Notes: a model not told the origin generated them from the sequence alone. A stretch of DNA of 64,000 bases from Fulvimarina sp039652615 (GCF_039652615.1 NZ_JBDJAC010000004.1:248001-312000); one strand, 5' to 3'; positions 26,770 through 35,720 are shown, counted from the first letter of the stretch. A program made the numbers and translations.

Positions 26770-27518
26770 GCGAGGCCGCGTCAGCATTCATCTTTGCGCA
26801 TTTCCTGATCTTTTGCCGGATCGGGACCTGTCTCATGCTGCTGCCCGGCTATTCCTCGAACCGCATTCCGACGCAGGTCCGCCTCTTTCTCGGCTTTGCG
26901 ATCTCGCTGGCTCTCTCGCCCCTGCTCCTGCCTGAGATCGAGCCGCTCGTCGTCGGCGCAACCGATGCCGGGCGCTTGAAGCTCATCTTCTCGGAGGTGA
27001 TGATCGGTTTCTTCATCGGCCTTCTCGGCCGGTGCTTCCTGATTGCCCTTTCGTTTTTCGGCTATGTCATCGCCAACGCGATCGGCATGGGCCAGCAGCT
27101 TGGCCCCGTCTATGAAGACGCGCCCGACCCGGTCATCGGAACGATGATCACGATAACCGCGACCACGCTCATCTTCGTGACGAACCTCCATGCCGAGATC
27201 GCCCGGGCGCTCGTCGATTCCTACAACGCGTTGCCTGCATCGGACGGCTTCGGCGTGCAGGCGAGCCTCATCAGTCTCACCGACAATCTCAAGCTCACCT
27301 TCGTCCTCGGTCTGCGTATCGCAAGCCCGTTCGTGCTCTATGCCGTCGTCGTCAATTTCGCGATCGGCCTTGCCAACAAGCTGACGCCGCAGATTCCCGT
27401 CTATTTCATCTCGCTGCCCTTCGTTCTCGCAGGTGGCCTGTTCCTGTTCAGCTATGTGATCGGTGACTTCCTGATCATCTTCATGAACAGTTTCGAAGGC
27501 TGGGTGATGAACGGATGA
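26766..27518 (+). CDS. fliR: Flagellar export protein FliR
   Basis: A 250-residue inner-membrane export-gate subunit with about six hydrophobic helices (FIFAHFLIFCRIGTCLMLLPG at the N-terminus, KLIFSEVMIGFFIGLLGRCF in the middle). It assembles with FliP and FliQ into the pore. The start is a GTG at 26766 that overlaps the flhA stop by 4 bp. Confidence 0.94.
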   Translation: MSEAASAFIFAHFLIFCRIGTCLMLLPGYSSNRIPTQVRLFLGFAISLALSPLLLPEIEPLVVGATDAGRLKLIFSEVMIGFFIGLLGRCFLIALSFFGYVIANAIGMGQQLGPVYEDAPDPVIGTMITITATTLIFVTNLHAEIARALVDSYNALPASDGFGVQASLISLTDNLKLTFVLGLRIASPFVLYAVVVNFAIGLANKLTPQIPVYFISLPFVLAGGLFLFSYVIGDFLIIFMNSFEGWVMNG

Positions 27519-27925
27519 GCGCGGATTCGAGAAAGAAGCAGAAGCGGCTCGAGCGCGTCCTGAGGGTTCAGGTCCAGAAGCGTCAGATCGAGGAATGGGC
27601 GCTGGCGCAATTCAAACAGAAGCGTGTCGAGATCGACCAGGTCGATCAGGCAATCCTGGAAAGTCTCGATCCCACTTCGGAGCTTCACGGCCTCTTTATC
27701 GAGGCGAAGGTCAAAAGCTTGCGCCGGAACGACCTCGTGCGTCGGGAGAACGAGGAAAACCTCAAGGCGGGCGAGGTGCGTCTCGCCGAAGCGCGGCGCC
27801 GTGAGAAGGGCGTCGAACGCAAGGCCAAGCGGGCAGGGCGGGATGCGGCGGTGGAAGAGGGTGCGGCCGAACTCGAAGGCCATATCGAAAGTTTTCTCGC
27901 GCAGCTTTCAAACAGTCTCAGATAA
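27515..27925 (+). CDS. Coiled-coil flagellar protein, FliJ-like
   Basis: A 136-residue, highly charged α-helical protein (KKQKRLERVLRVQVQKRQIE, then LAEARRREKGVERKAKRAGR) expected to form a long coiled coil. It overlaps fliR by 4 bp. Size, helical hairpin character and position match a FliJ-type export chaperone/escort, but sequence identity is too low by eye to be certain. Confidence 0.7.
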   Translation: MSADSRKKQKRLERVLRVQVQKRQIEEWALAQFKQKRVEIDQVDQAILESLDPTSELHGLFIEAKVKSLRRNDLVRRENEENLKAGEVRLAEARRREKGVERKAKRAGRDAAVEEGAAELEGHIESFLAQLSNSLR

Positions 27926-27987
27926 GCCGCCGCGTTTAAATTCCTTAACAAGTCGTTTTCGCCCGATAGAGGAAGGCGCGTTCCGTC

Positions 27988-28380
27988 ATGAGCTCATCGC
28001 CCATCGAAGGGATCAGACCCGTTCAATCTGCCAGTGCCGAACCTGTGGCCCGTATGGCTCCGCGTGTCGCCCACGAGGTCGACAAGCTTACGCCGATGCA
28101 GGAATTCGAATCCTTCACCCTGCGCAGCTTCGTCGAAGCCATGCTGCCATCCGAAGCGTCCAACTTCTTCGGCTCCGGCACGGCCGGCAATATCTGGCGC
28201 TCGATGATGGCCGAGCAGATCGGCGAGCAGATTGCCCGGGCCGGCGGTATCGGTATCGCGGAGACGATCGCCAAGGACCGGGGCATTGAAACGGACGCTG
28301 CCGGCGAAATCAGGACCCAGCAAGGCCAGAGCGCTCGAATGCGGTTCGACGCAGTGCTTGCTTCGACCACCATGCCGTAA
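27988..28380 (+). CDS. Rod-binding (FlgJ N-terminal type) protein
   Basis: A 130-residue protein with the Rod-binding signature FESFTLRSFVEAMLPSEASN and IWRSMMAEQIGEQIA (about 42-100). This corresponds to the N-terminal scaffolding domain of FlgJ without the muramidase domain, as in other rhizobia. It helps rod assembly through the periplasm. It starts 62 bp after the FliJ-like gene. Confidence 0.85.
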   Translation: MSSSPIEGIRPVQSASAEPVARMAPRVAHEVDKLTPMQEFESFTLRSFVEAMLPSEASNFFGSGTAGNIWRSMMAEQIGEQIARAGGIGIAETIAKDRGIETDAAGEIRTQQGQSARMRFDAVLASTTMP

Positions 28381-28510
28381 TCCGTGACGCTGTGACGGCA
28401 GGCGGCCTTTTTGACCAAACCCGTGCTGCAGACCGAAGACTTCGAGCGGAATGGCGCTCTCGACCTGCCGCATTTCGCTCCGGCGCACATCCCCAAGAGG
28501 AGTACACTTC

Positions 28511-28864
28511 ATGCAGACCGCCCTTTCCAATGCCGTCGACCGTCTCGAAGCGGTGCTCACCAGTGAAATCGACGCTCTTGCAAAAGGCCGCCGGATCGAT
28601 CTGCTCGAATCGGCCGGCCGCAAGAACCAGTCTCTGCTCGAACTGACGCGGCTGACGCGCGGCCTCAGCGTCGACGGCCTCGATGGCCATACGCGCGAGC
28701 GCCTTGCCGGTCTGCGTCAGCGCCTCCAGGAGAACGAGACCGTGCTCGCGCGCCATGTCAGGGCAAGCCACGAAATCTCGGCGATCATGGCGCGGTCGAT
28801 CGAGGCGGCCGAATCCGATGGCACCTATTCAAGCCGGCCTGAATTCGCGGGACGTGTCCGGTGA
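28511..28864 (+). CDS. FlgN-like flagellar chaperone
   Basis: A 117-residue, all-helical protein (MQTALSNAVDRLEAVLTSEI, RLRQRLQENETVLARHVRAS) with heptad-like spacing, resembling FlgN-type chaperones for hook-filament junction proteins. The ATG at 28511 follows AGAGGAG. It overlaps the next gene by 4 bp. Assignment is by position and helical shape. Confidence 0.65.
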   Translation: MQTALSNAVDRLEAVLTSEIDALAKGRRIDLLESAGRKNQSLLELTRLTRGLSVDGLDGHTRERLAGLRQRLQENETVLARHVRASHEISAIMARSIEAAESDGTYSSRPEFAGRVR

Positions 28865-29325
28865 TCAAGCTCATCATCGTCGGTGTGTGGGCGATCGTCG
28901 TCGCCCTCGGCTCCAGCTATGCTGTCATGTCCATGTCCGGCGGATCCGAGGAGGTGGCCAAGGAAGAGCACGCCGACTATTACGCCGGCCTCGACTATCG
29001 CTCGACGGACGCGATCACCGTTCCGATGATCTCTGACAGCAAGCTTCAGGGATATATCATTGCACGCTTCGTCTACACGATCGATGGGACTATCGCGAAC
29101 AAACTCGCTGTGCCGCCTGAGCCGTTCGTGCTGGACGAGGCCTTCCGCCGCCTCTACGCCAGCGACAATTTCGATTTCGACAATCCTCAGCGCTACGATC
29201 TGTCGGTGCTCATGGAGACGATCAAAGTCTCGGTGAACGCGCGCTACGGGGAAGATCTGGTCAAAGAGGTTCTGGTCGAGCAGTTCGACTATATTCCCAA
29301 GGGATCGACCCGCGCACCGGCCTGA
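28861..29325 (+). CDS. FliL-like single-pass membrane protein
   Basis: A 154-residue protein with an N-terminal helix (MIKLIIVGVWAIVVALGSSY) and a periplasmic domain. The C-terminal pattern KVSVNARYGEDLVKEVLVEQ resembles the C-terminal end of FliL-type stator-associated proteins. The start is GTG at 28861, overlapping the preceding stop. It is the last gene of the flagellar run, followed by a strong terminator. Confidence 0.6.
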   Translation: MIKLIIVGVWAIVVALGSSYAVMSMSGGSEEVAKEEHADYYAGLDYRSTDAITVPMISDSKLQGYIIARFVYTIDGTIANKLAVPPEPFVLDEAFRRLYASDNFDFDNPQRYDLSVLMETIKVSVNARYGEDLVKEVLVEQFDYIPKGSTRAPA

Positions 29326-29365
29326 CGGGATCGTCCAATTTGCGGGACATATGACGGGCACCAAA

Positions 29366-29394
29366 AAGGCCGGGACGTTCGACGTCCCGGCCTT
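29366..29394. terminator. Bidirectional rho-independent terminator
   Basis: A perfect 13-bp stem (AAGGCCGGGACGT with ACGTCCCGGCCTT) and a 3-nt loop lies between two convergent operons, with an A-run on the left and TTGATGTTT on the right. It should stop both the flagellar operon and the opposing L,D-transpeptidase gene. Confidence 0.85.
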
Positions 29395-29462
29395 GATGTT
29401 TCCCGGATCCCGAATGACCGCCGGCCAACTCTTGAACCGGGCTCAATCAGTGAGCGGCCCAA

Positions 29463-30182
29463 TCAGCCGCCGAAGATGCCGCTCAGCAGACCGCCCGCAA
29501 TGCCGGTTTCACGATAGACCCCGCGGCCGCCCTGGCCCTCGGGGCCGATCACCACCACCTTCGTTCCGCTCGGGACGCGGCTGTAAAGATGGGCGACGTC
29601 CTCGTTCATCATGCGGATACAGCCTGAAGAGAGCCGCCGGCCGATGGTCCATGGCTGGTTCGTGCCATGGATGCGAAACAGGGAATCGTGACCGCCGCGA
29701 TAGAGATAGAGAGCTCGGGCGCCGAGCGGGTTCTTGGGCCCGCCGGCCATGCGCGCCGGCAGAATGTGGCCCTTGCGGCGCTCGCGGATGACCATCTCTT
29801 TCGGCGGAATCCAGTCCGGCCATTCCGCCTTGCGTCCGACCTTCATATTGCCGGACCAGCCGAAGCCTTCCTTGCCGACGCCCACGCCATAGCGCGTCGC
29901 GCGGCCACCCGGCTCAACAAAGTAGAGATAGCGACGGCGCGTATCGACGATGATCGTACCGGGCTTTTCGCTCGTCTCGATGCTGACGGCGGTCCGGTTG
30001 AAAGCGGCGGAAGGGCGTCGCTGCTGCATCATCGTGCGACGCATTACGCGCGGACTGTCCGCAGACTCCCAGGTTCCTGTGGCGTAGTTGTAGACACGCG
30101 AATCCGCATGAGCGCCCGAGATCGAGCTGGTTGCGACAATCGCAGACGCAGCGGCGCCGATGAGCCACTTTCCGAAAGACAT
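29463..30182 (-). CDS. L,D-transpeptidase (YkuD family), copy 1
   Basis: A 239-residue exported enzyme. Signal peptide (MSFGKWLIGAAASAIVATSS, cleavage after SGAHA), then a YkuD catalytic domain with RIHGTNQPWTIGRRL and the active-site Cys in LSSGCIRMMNEDV. L,D-transpeptidases make 3-3 cross-links in peptidoglycan or attach proteins to it. The ATG at 30182 has a GGAG site 8 bp upstream; the longer frame to 30263 is rejected. A related copy lies immediately upstream on the same strand. Confidence 0.92.
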   Translation of the reverse strand: MSFGKWLIGAAASAIVATSSISGAHADSRVYNYATGTWESADSPRVMRRTMMQQRRPSAAFNRTAVSIETSEKPGTIIVDTRRRYLYFVEPGGRATRYGVGVGKEGFGWSGNMKVGRKAEWPDWIPPKEMVIRERRKGHILPARMAGGPKNPLGARALYLYRGGHDSLFRIHGTNQPWTIGRRLSSGCIRMMNEDVAHLYSRVPSGTKVVVIGPEGQGGRGVYRETGIAGGLLSGIFGG

Positions 30183-30326
30183 CAGGTTTCTCCAGCCGAT
30201 GGTCGGACCTTCTCGTGAGGTCTTTGACTTAATTTTAACACAATTTCGCCGCCGTTCCAACACGCTTGCACGCCGAAAGGTTCCAACTATACGGTGAATG
30301 TTACGTATAGGTATGTCGTCGGTCGC

Positions 30327-31196
30327 TCAGAGGACGACCACTTTCGTCCCGACCCGCGCCCTCTCGTAAAGTTCTTCGACATCCTGGTTTCGCATCCGGA
30401 TGCAGCCCGAAGACACGGCCTGACCGATCGTCCAGGGCTGGTTCGTGCCGTGAATGCGGTAGAGGGTTGAGCCGAGATAGAGCGCGCGCGCGCCAAGCGG
30501 ATTTGCAACGCCGCCCGGCATGAAGGCTGGCAGATCGCGCCCCTTCTTCTTCTCGCGGGCGATCATTTCCTTCGGCGGCGTCCAGCTCGGCCATTCCTTC
30601 TTGGCCGTGATGTTATGTGTTCCGCGCCAGGAAAAGCCGGGCTTCCCGACGCCGACGCCGTAGCGCATCGCCATCCCGTTCGCTTCAACGAGGTAAAGGA
30701 AGCGCGCATTGGTATCGATGACGATCGTCCCTGCGGCTTGGCTCGTCTGATAGGGGACACGTTGCGGGAGGAATTCCGGCGATGTCACGCGCCTTGGTGC
30801 GACCTCCCGGACGGGGTTCTGCCAAGTCGCAGCTGTGCGCGGATACCGGGGCTGAACCGACTGGCGCGTTGCCCTTGTTTGCGGTGCATAGCGCGGTGCC
30901 GCCGGCTGCCTTGTGATCACCTGCCGCGCGCCGAACGGATCGGGGGAAAAGATGCTGCGCCCGCTGCTGACCCGTTGCCTCGGTTGCGCTCCGCCGAAGA
31001 CGACACCGGCGGCATTGACCCGTTGCGAGCGCTTCAGCTGCTGCAGCCACGCTTCGCGGGCCTCCTGCGGCGCAACCGCCGGCTGTTGCTGGTAATAACG
31101 CTGGCCCGCTTCGGCCTTTGAGACGGCCGCACTGAGGGAGCCGATGGCAAGAAACGCCGAAAGGGCGATCGCGAATTTGGGAAGATGGTGATCCAT
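30327..31196 (-). CDS. L,D-transpeptidase (YkuD family), copy 2
   Basis: A 289-residue paralogue of the adjacent enzyme. The signal peptide (ALSAFLAIGSLSAAVSKAEA) is followed by an Arg/Gln/Pro-rich linker of about 110 residues. The YkuD domain (about 145-285) contains RIHGTNQPWTIGQAV and active-site Cys in VSSGCIRMRNQDV. Shared motifs such as GVGVGKPGFSWRG and KNPLGARAL-type strings show that the two copies are related, with the linker the main difference. Confidence 0.92.
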   Translation of the reverse strand: MDHHLPKFAIALSAFLAIGSLSAAVSKAEAGQRYYQQQPAVAPQEAREAWLQQLKRSQRVNAAGVVFGGAQPRQRVSSGRSIFSPDPFGARQVITRQPAAPRYAPQTRATRQSVQPRYPRTAATWQNPVREVAPRRVTSPEFLPQRVPYQTSQAAGTIVIDTNARFLYLVEANGMAMRYGVGVGKPGFSWRGTHNITAKKEWPSWTPPKEMIAREKKKGRDLPAFMPGGVANPLGARALYLGSTLYRIHGTNQPWTIGQAVSSGCIRMRNQDVEELYERARVGTKVVVL

Positions 31197-31449
31197 TAAG
31201 GTCCGGTCCAATCGACGCGCCGGCCTGAAGCCGGCTGATTGCTCTCGATTGTGTCGGGTGTGGGAAACCGAAACGTTAAGCGAATGTCTCCATTATTCGG
31301 AAAGGTTAACGATCGGTTTCGCGATGAGATGCCGCGCGGATTTCGAGACGCCGCCCGGTTGGATCGGCCGGAACGAGGTATCACGCCACCGGACAATATT
31401 TGGCCCATGGCCAATTCTCGTCCGGCGCACGGCTCAAAAACCGTCGGTA

Positions 31450-32427
31450 TCAAGCCTGAGAGCGATCGATCTCGCCGTTGAGGAAGGCTTCCGCATTTGC
31501 GAGGGACTTCAGCCCGGTCGGCGTACCGAAGACCTCGAAGACGTGGCAGCCGCCGTTGTAGAGGGCGATCCGGGCGTCGTTTCCGGCCGCCCGCCAGCGC
31601 ATTGCCATGAAGAGTGAGTCGTCGAGGAGCAGATCCTTCGTGCCGCAGGAGAAATAGGCCGGGGGCAGGGCAGTGAGGTCGGCGTAGAGCGGCGAGTTTC
31701 TGGGGTCCCGCAGGGCTTCGGGTTCGGGAACGGCGAGCGAGGAAAAGGTCGCGACGTCTCGCGTATTCAGGATCAGCCGATCTTCTCCGAAATTCCTGAC
31801 GCTCGGCGTCATGCCCATGTCGTAACAGCCGGCCACGAGCAGGGCGGCCCGGAACGGCTGCGAGCCGGCTTCGTCCCGCAGGCGGATGAGCGTGAGGGCA
31901 GACAGGTGCGCCCCGGCCGACTCGCCACCGATTGCGAGCCATTCGGTCGGCAGATCCGCGATGTCTCCGGCAGCCAGGGCAAGAGCTGCCTCGAAGCAGT
32001 CGTCGCCTGCCGCCGGAAACGGATGCTCCGGCGCCAGCCGATAGTCGACGGATACCGTTGCAAGTCCTGTCGCTTCTGCAAGCTGCCGCAGGCGGGGATC
32101 GCTCTCGAACGGTTCGCCGAACACCCAGCCGCCGCCATGGATGTGAAGGAACGTCCCGCGGGCCTCTCGGGTCTTTGGCCGCATCACCCGCACGGGGATT
32201 GCCCGTCCGTCCCTTCCGGGAACGAAGAACATTTCGGCATCGGGGTCCGGTTGGCGCTGGGGGAAGATGCCTTTGCCCTCGAGCCTTGCCTTGCGAACCG
32301 TCTCGATCGGAAAGGACCAGGTGTCAGGACGCTTGTCATGCTCGCTGCGGAGATAGGCGTTGAGGTCGCGTAAATCGTCCGGCATGTGAGCGGGATCGAA
32401 GGTCGAGGCGTCGGGAAGAGAAGACAT
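31450..32427 (-). CDS. Alpha/beta-hydrolase, hormone-sensitive-lipase family
   Basis: A 325-residue cytoplasmic esterase. It has the HSL-family oxyanion motif LHIHGGGWVFGE, the nucleophile elbow IGGESAGAHLS, the substrate-binding FPAAGDDCFEA segment and a C-terminal His in NGGCHVFEVFG. The ATG at 32427 gives the conserved length; a TTG/ATG farther upstream at 32472 is possible. The natural substrate is unknown. Confidence 0.87.
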   Translation of the reverse strand: MSSLPDASTFDPAHMPDDLRDLNAYLRSEHDKRPDTWSFPIETVRKARLEGKGIFPQRQPDPDAEMFFVPGRDGRAIPVRVMRPKTREARGTFLHIHGGGWVFGEPFESDPRLRQLAEATGLATVSVDYRLAPEHPFPAAGDDCFEAALALAAGDIADLPTEWLAIGGESAGAHLSALTLIRLRDEAGSQPFRAALLVAGCYDMGMTPSVRNFGEDRLILNTRDVATFSSLAVPEPEALRDPRNSPLYADLTALPPAYFSCGTKDLLLDDSLFMAMRWRAAGNDARIALYNGGCHVFEVFGTPTGLKSLANAEAFLNGEIDRSQA

Positions 32428-32541
32428 GGAAGAGGTGGCCCGTGGTTTGGAATGCGTCTGCTGCCGCGTCATCTAGACCCGGCGCCAAAGCCTGCCAGTT
32501 GAAGGCGCAGGACGACAGGACAAGACCGGGACGCGGACATC

Positions 32542-32970
32542 ATGCAGCAGCACATCGAAACCATCGAGATCGCGACACGCGGACAAGGCTTTACCGATGT
32601 CACGGCGGAGATCGCGAAGCGTCTGAACGCCGCCGGGGCGGGCGACGGACTTGTCACGCTTTTTATCCGGCACACCTCCGCTTCACTGACGATCCAGGAA
32701 AATGCCGATCCCGATGTGCGTCATGATCTTCTGAATGCGCTCGATCGGCTGGCTCCGCAGGACGAAGACTACGTCCACACCATCGAGGGGCCGGACGACA
32801 TGCCGGCCCATATCAAGACCATGCTGACGGGCACCCATCTGGCCGTTCCGGTCTCGAAGGGCCGGATGATGCTCGGCACCTGGCAGGGGGTCTATCTGGT
32901 CGAGCACCGGGCGCGGCCGCATCGCCGGGAGATCGTCGTCCATTTCGCCGGCGAAATCCGCGGCGGCTGA
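32542..32970 (+). CDS. YjbQ/UPF0047 family protein
   Basis: A 142-residue protein with the family signatures RHTSASLTIQENADPDVRHD, DDMPAHIKTMLTG and GTWQGVYLVEHR. The E. coli YjbQ has weak thiamine-phosphate synthase activity; the physiological role is unsettled. The ATG at 32542 and the length agree with the family. Confidence 0.92.
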   Translation: MQQHIETIEIATRGQGFTDVTAEIAKRLNAAGAGDGLVTLFIRHTSASLTIQENADPDVRHDLLNALDRLAPQDEDYVHTIEGPDDMPAHIKTMLTGTHLAVPVSKGRMMLGTWQGVYLVEHRARPHRREIVVHFAGEIRGG

Positions 32971-33112
32971 CGGTTCTGGTACCGCCCCGATCCTGACGGG
33001 CATCGCTCCGTCAACGCCGCTGATCATCACCAGAAGCATCAGGTCAGCGACGAGATTTTGGTGCGGAACGCGCTAAAACTAACTTCAACCAATCCACCGA
33101 AGGACTATCCCC

Positions 33113-33274
33113 ATGGAAATCATCACGCTTCAGCCTGTCGTTGCATTGATCGCGGGTGTGCTGATCCTGATCATGCCCAGGCTCCTCAGCTACATCGTCG
33201 CCCTTTATCTGATCTTTGTTGGGCTCACCGGGCTGTTTCCAGATCTGATCAACCAGATCACCGCGGGCAATTGA
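33113..33274 (+). CDS. DUF3096 small membrane protein
   Basis: A 53-residue protein with two hydrophobic stretches (LQPVVALIAGVLILIMPRLL and YIVALYLIFVGLTGLF), matching DUF3096. It lies 3 bp before the NADH-dehydrogenase-like gene and is probably co-transcribed. It is too short for usual length filters. Confidence 0.85.
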   Translation: MEIITLQPVVALIAGVLILIMPRLLSYIVALYLIFVGLTGLFPDLINQITAGN

Positions 33275-33277
33275 TCT

Positions 33278-34567
33278 ATGAGCACGGGTCAGGAACGGGT
33301 CGTCGTCCTTGGAGGGGGAGCCGGCGGGCTTGAACTTGCCTGCCATCTGACCGGGAAGGAGGGGCTCTCGGTCACGCTGGTCGATATGAATGGCGCTCAT
33401 GTCTGGAAGCCGCGCCTTCACGAATTTGCCGCTGGCACGGTGGATTCGACGCTTTCGGAGATGAGCTTCTACATGCTTGCCGCGATGCGCGGCTTCACCT
33501 TCGAACAGGGAAAGGTTCTCTCGATCAACCGGCAGGCACGAACGGTTCACCTCGCCGGCGTCAGCAGCCAGCACGGCTCGATCCAAGGGCCCGCTCGCAA
33601 TATCGAATATGACCGTCTCGTCATCGCATTGGGCGGTGTAACGCCGGATTTCGGCACGGACGGCGTTGCCGAACATGCCGTGCGGCTTGACGAAAAGTCC
33701 GATGCCGACGATTTCCGCGATCTGTTCATCGCCGCGATCCTGCGTGCCCGCGAAAATCGCGAACCGGCCCGGATTTCGATCGTCGGCTCCGGGGCAACCG
33801 GCACCGAACTTGCAGCTCATCTCAGGGTGGCCGAACGCGGCTTCATCAACAAGGCTGTGCTGGAAAGCGATCCGCCGCTTCTCGATATCTCCATTCTGGA
33901 GGCAGCCCCCGAAATCATGCCGGGAGCGTCGGACGAACTGCGCAAGGCCGTGCTGGAACGTCTGGATAAACTCGATATCAAGACGAAAACCAACGCCAAG
34001 ATCGCGGCCGTCGAAAAGAACGCAGTTGTCGCCGCCGATGGCGAACGCTGGCCGACCGATATCACGGTCTGGGCCGCCGGCCTCGTGGGCAATCCGTGTC
34101 TCGCCGGTCTCTGCGATTTCGAGATGGACAAGAAAGGGCGAATTTCCGTCGACGGCAAATTGAGAACCACGGTCGACGATCGCGTCTATGCCCTTGGCGA
34201 TGCGGCAAGCTTCAAGTCGGAGCCCGATGCCGCGCCCTTGCCGCCGACGGCCCAGTGCGCGAGCCAGCAGGCCACCTATCTCGCCAGCGCTCTTCCCAGG
34301 GCGATCGCTGGCGGAACGCCGAACGACTTCAAATATGACGATAAGGGACGCCTTCTGTCACTCGCCAGTGGCGGCTCCGTGGGAAGTATCAGTCTGTTCC
34401 GGTCCAAGAACGATATCCTCGTCCACGGCCAGTTCGCACGCGCGGCCTATGATTCGATCCAGCGCCGGCACCAGTGGTCCGTGCTGGGTTATCTGAAGGG
34501 AACGGTCGCGATCTTCGCCGATTCAATCTCGCCGACCAAGGGGCCTGCGCTCAAACTGCATGGCTGA
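33278..34567 (+). CDS. Type II NADH dehydrogenase-like FAD protein
   Basis: A 429-residue pyridine nucleotide-disulfide oxidoreductase fold. The FAD site is VVVLGGGAGGLELACHL near the N-terminus, the NAD(P) site is ISIVGSGATGTELAAHL near 168-184, and the second FAD contact is VYALGDAASF near 305. NDH-2 enzymes transfer electrons from NADH to quinone without pumping protons. It probably sits on the membrane via its C-terminus. The small DUF3096 protein directly upstream may assist in anchoring (inference). Confidence 0.9.
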   Translation: MSTGQERVVVLGGGAGGLELACHLTGKEGLSVTLVDMNGAHVWKPRLHEFAAGTVDSTLSEMSFYMLAAMRGFTFEQGKVLSINRQARTVHLAGVSSQHGSIQGPARNIEYDRLVIALGGVTPDFGTDGVAEHAVRLDEKSDADDFRDLFIAAILRARENREPARISIVGSGATGTELAAHLRVAERGFINKAVLESDPPLLDISILEAAPEIMPGASDELRKAVLERLDKLDIKTKTNAKIAAVEKNAVVAADGERWPTDITVWAAGLVGNPCLAGLCDFEMDKKGRISVDGKLRTTVDDRVYALGDAASFKSEPDAAPLPPTAQCASQQATYLASALPRAIAGGTPNDFKYDDKGRLLSLASGGSVGSISLFRSKNDILVHGQFARAAYDSIQRRHQWSVLGYLKGTVAIFADSISPTKGPALKLHG

Positions 34568-34674
34568 TACGATATCCGTTTGATCAAGCCGGGTACCGTA
34601 TCGAAGCCCCAGACGGCGGGTGAGCGTTTGCAGATCCGTTATCGCGTAGCGATCAAACGGATTTCGTATGATAC
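34566..34674. repeat. Inverted-repeat element
   Basis: GATACGATATCCGTTTGATC (34566-34585) is repeated inverted as GATCAAACGGATTTCGTATGATAC (34651-34674), with a spacer of about 65 bp. It occupies the whole gap between convergent genes and could fold into a long hairpin acting as a bidirectional terminator, or be a dispersed repeat. Confidence 0.65.
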
Positions 34675-34685
34675 CGCATCCCGTC

Positions 34686-35495
34686 TTAAATCGAGGGGCC
34701 CGTGAGCTTTTCGGAAAGCCGGCCCACGGCATCCTGCGCCGATTTGAGAGCCGGATAAACGTCGAGCACCTCGCCGTAGACTTCGAGCGCCTTCTCGTTC
34801 TCGTCGGTGCGTTCGAGAATAAGCGCGAGGCCCATCAGCGCGCCCCAGTGGCGCGGTTCGCGGGCAAGGGTCTGCTCGATATCGGAGATCGACTTGCCGT
34901 AGTCGCCGCTGGCAAAATGCGCCGTCGCGCGCCGGTTCCAGGCCTCAACGTAATCGGGCTCCAGAACCAGAACCTGATCCAGCAGATCGAGGACGGCGTC
35001 GTTCTGCTTGTGCCCCATGGCCTGGGTCGCGCGGCGCATCAGGAGATCGATCGTCGCACTGCCGCTGTCCTGCCAGCGCCGCTGGATCTTGCGGGCGGTG
35101 CGCTTGGCCTCGTCCTCGTCGCTGATCCGTTTCAGGTCGGCAAAGAGCGTATCCAGCGTTTCGGGCTGCTGTTCGGCCGGTTCGGCGAGATCTGTCGATG
35201 CGGCGCCGTCCGCGTTTCCGGGTGGCAAATCGGCCGTTCCATCCTCCTCATCGTCGAGAGGAACGCCAAACGCTTCGGGTGGCACGTCCGGCTCGGCATC
35301 GGGGGCCGGCCTCACCATGGGGCCTTCTTCACCGGACCCCGGCGGAAGTGGCACCTCAGGCATCGCGCCGGGTGCACCGTCGTCGGGATTGATGATCGAC
35401 GGATTACGGGTCTCCTGGGCACCACCCGTCGTCGGCGTAAGGCCGAGCGCGGTCGTGAGAAGGAGAATCGAGGGCAAACGAAAAACGGCTTTCAT
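34686..35495 (-). CDS. TPR-repeat exported protein
   Basis: A 269-residue protein with a signal peptide (MKAVFRLPSILLLTTALGLT, cleavage after GGA), an acidic Pro/Gly-rich stretch (about 28-110), then TPR-like helices (ALEVYGEVLDVYPALKSAQ among them). The middle of the mature protein includes DAPEPDVPPE-like acid-rich sequence. It is a periplasmic TPR protein of unknown partner. Its start codon lies in a 14-bp inverted repeat, described separately. Confidence 0.87.
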   Translation of the reverse strand: MKAVFRLPSILLLTTALGLTPTTGGAQETRNPSIINPDDGAPGAMPEVPLPPGSGEEGPMVRPAPDAEPDVPPEAFGVPLDDEEDGTADLPPGNADGAASTDLAEPAEQQPETLDTLFADLKRISDEDEAKRTARKIQRRWQDSGSATIDLLMRRATQAMGHKQNDAVLDLLDQVLVLEPDYVEAWNRRATAHFASGDYGKSISDIEQTLAREPRHWGALMGLALILERTDENEKALEVYGEVLDVYPALKSAQDAVGRLSEKLTGPSI

Positions 35496-35527
35496 GAGCC
35501 CGAGACTATCGACCTCATGAAAGCCGT
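35485..35527 (-). promoter_or_regulatory. Start-codon-sequestering hairpin of the TPR gene
   Basis: ACGGCTTTCATGAG (35485-35498) and CTCATGAAAGCCGT (35514-35527) are perfect reverse complements, 14 bp, loop 15. On the minus strand the promoter-proximal arm is followed by the arm that contains the ATG of the TPR gene, so folding of the mRNA leader would mask the start codon. A reverse mini-ORF of nine codons begins at the mirrored ATG on the plus strand. Confidence 0.6.
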
Positions 35528-35594
35528 CAAACTGAAAATACCGTGAGACGCACCGATTGACGATGCGCCTCAGCCGATTTTCAACACGCGCATA

Positions 35595-35720
35595 TCAGCC
35601 CTGACGAGCCTTGAAGCGCGGGTTCTGCTTGTTGATGATGTAGATACGGCCCTTGCGGCGCACCATGCGGTTTTCGCGGTGGCGGGATTTGAGGGCCTTC
35701 AGCGAGTTCTTGATCTTCAT
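35595..35720 (-). CDS. rpmJ: 50S ribosomal protein L36
   Basis: A 41-residue protein (MKIKNSLKALKSRHRENRMV, ending NPRFKARQG). This matches the 41-residue L36 type common in alphaproteobacteria, which lacks the zinc cysteines. The ATG at 35720 follows a GGGAGACC site; the stop TGA is at 35595-35597. Missed by most length filters and present only inside a longer artificial frame. Confidence 0.95.
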   Translation of the reverse strand: MKIKNSLKALKSRHRENRMVRRKGRIYIINKQNPRFKARQG

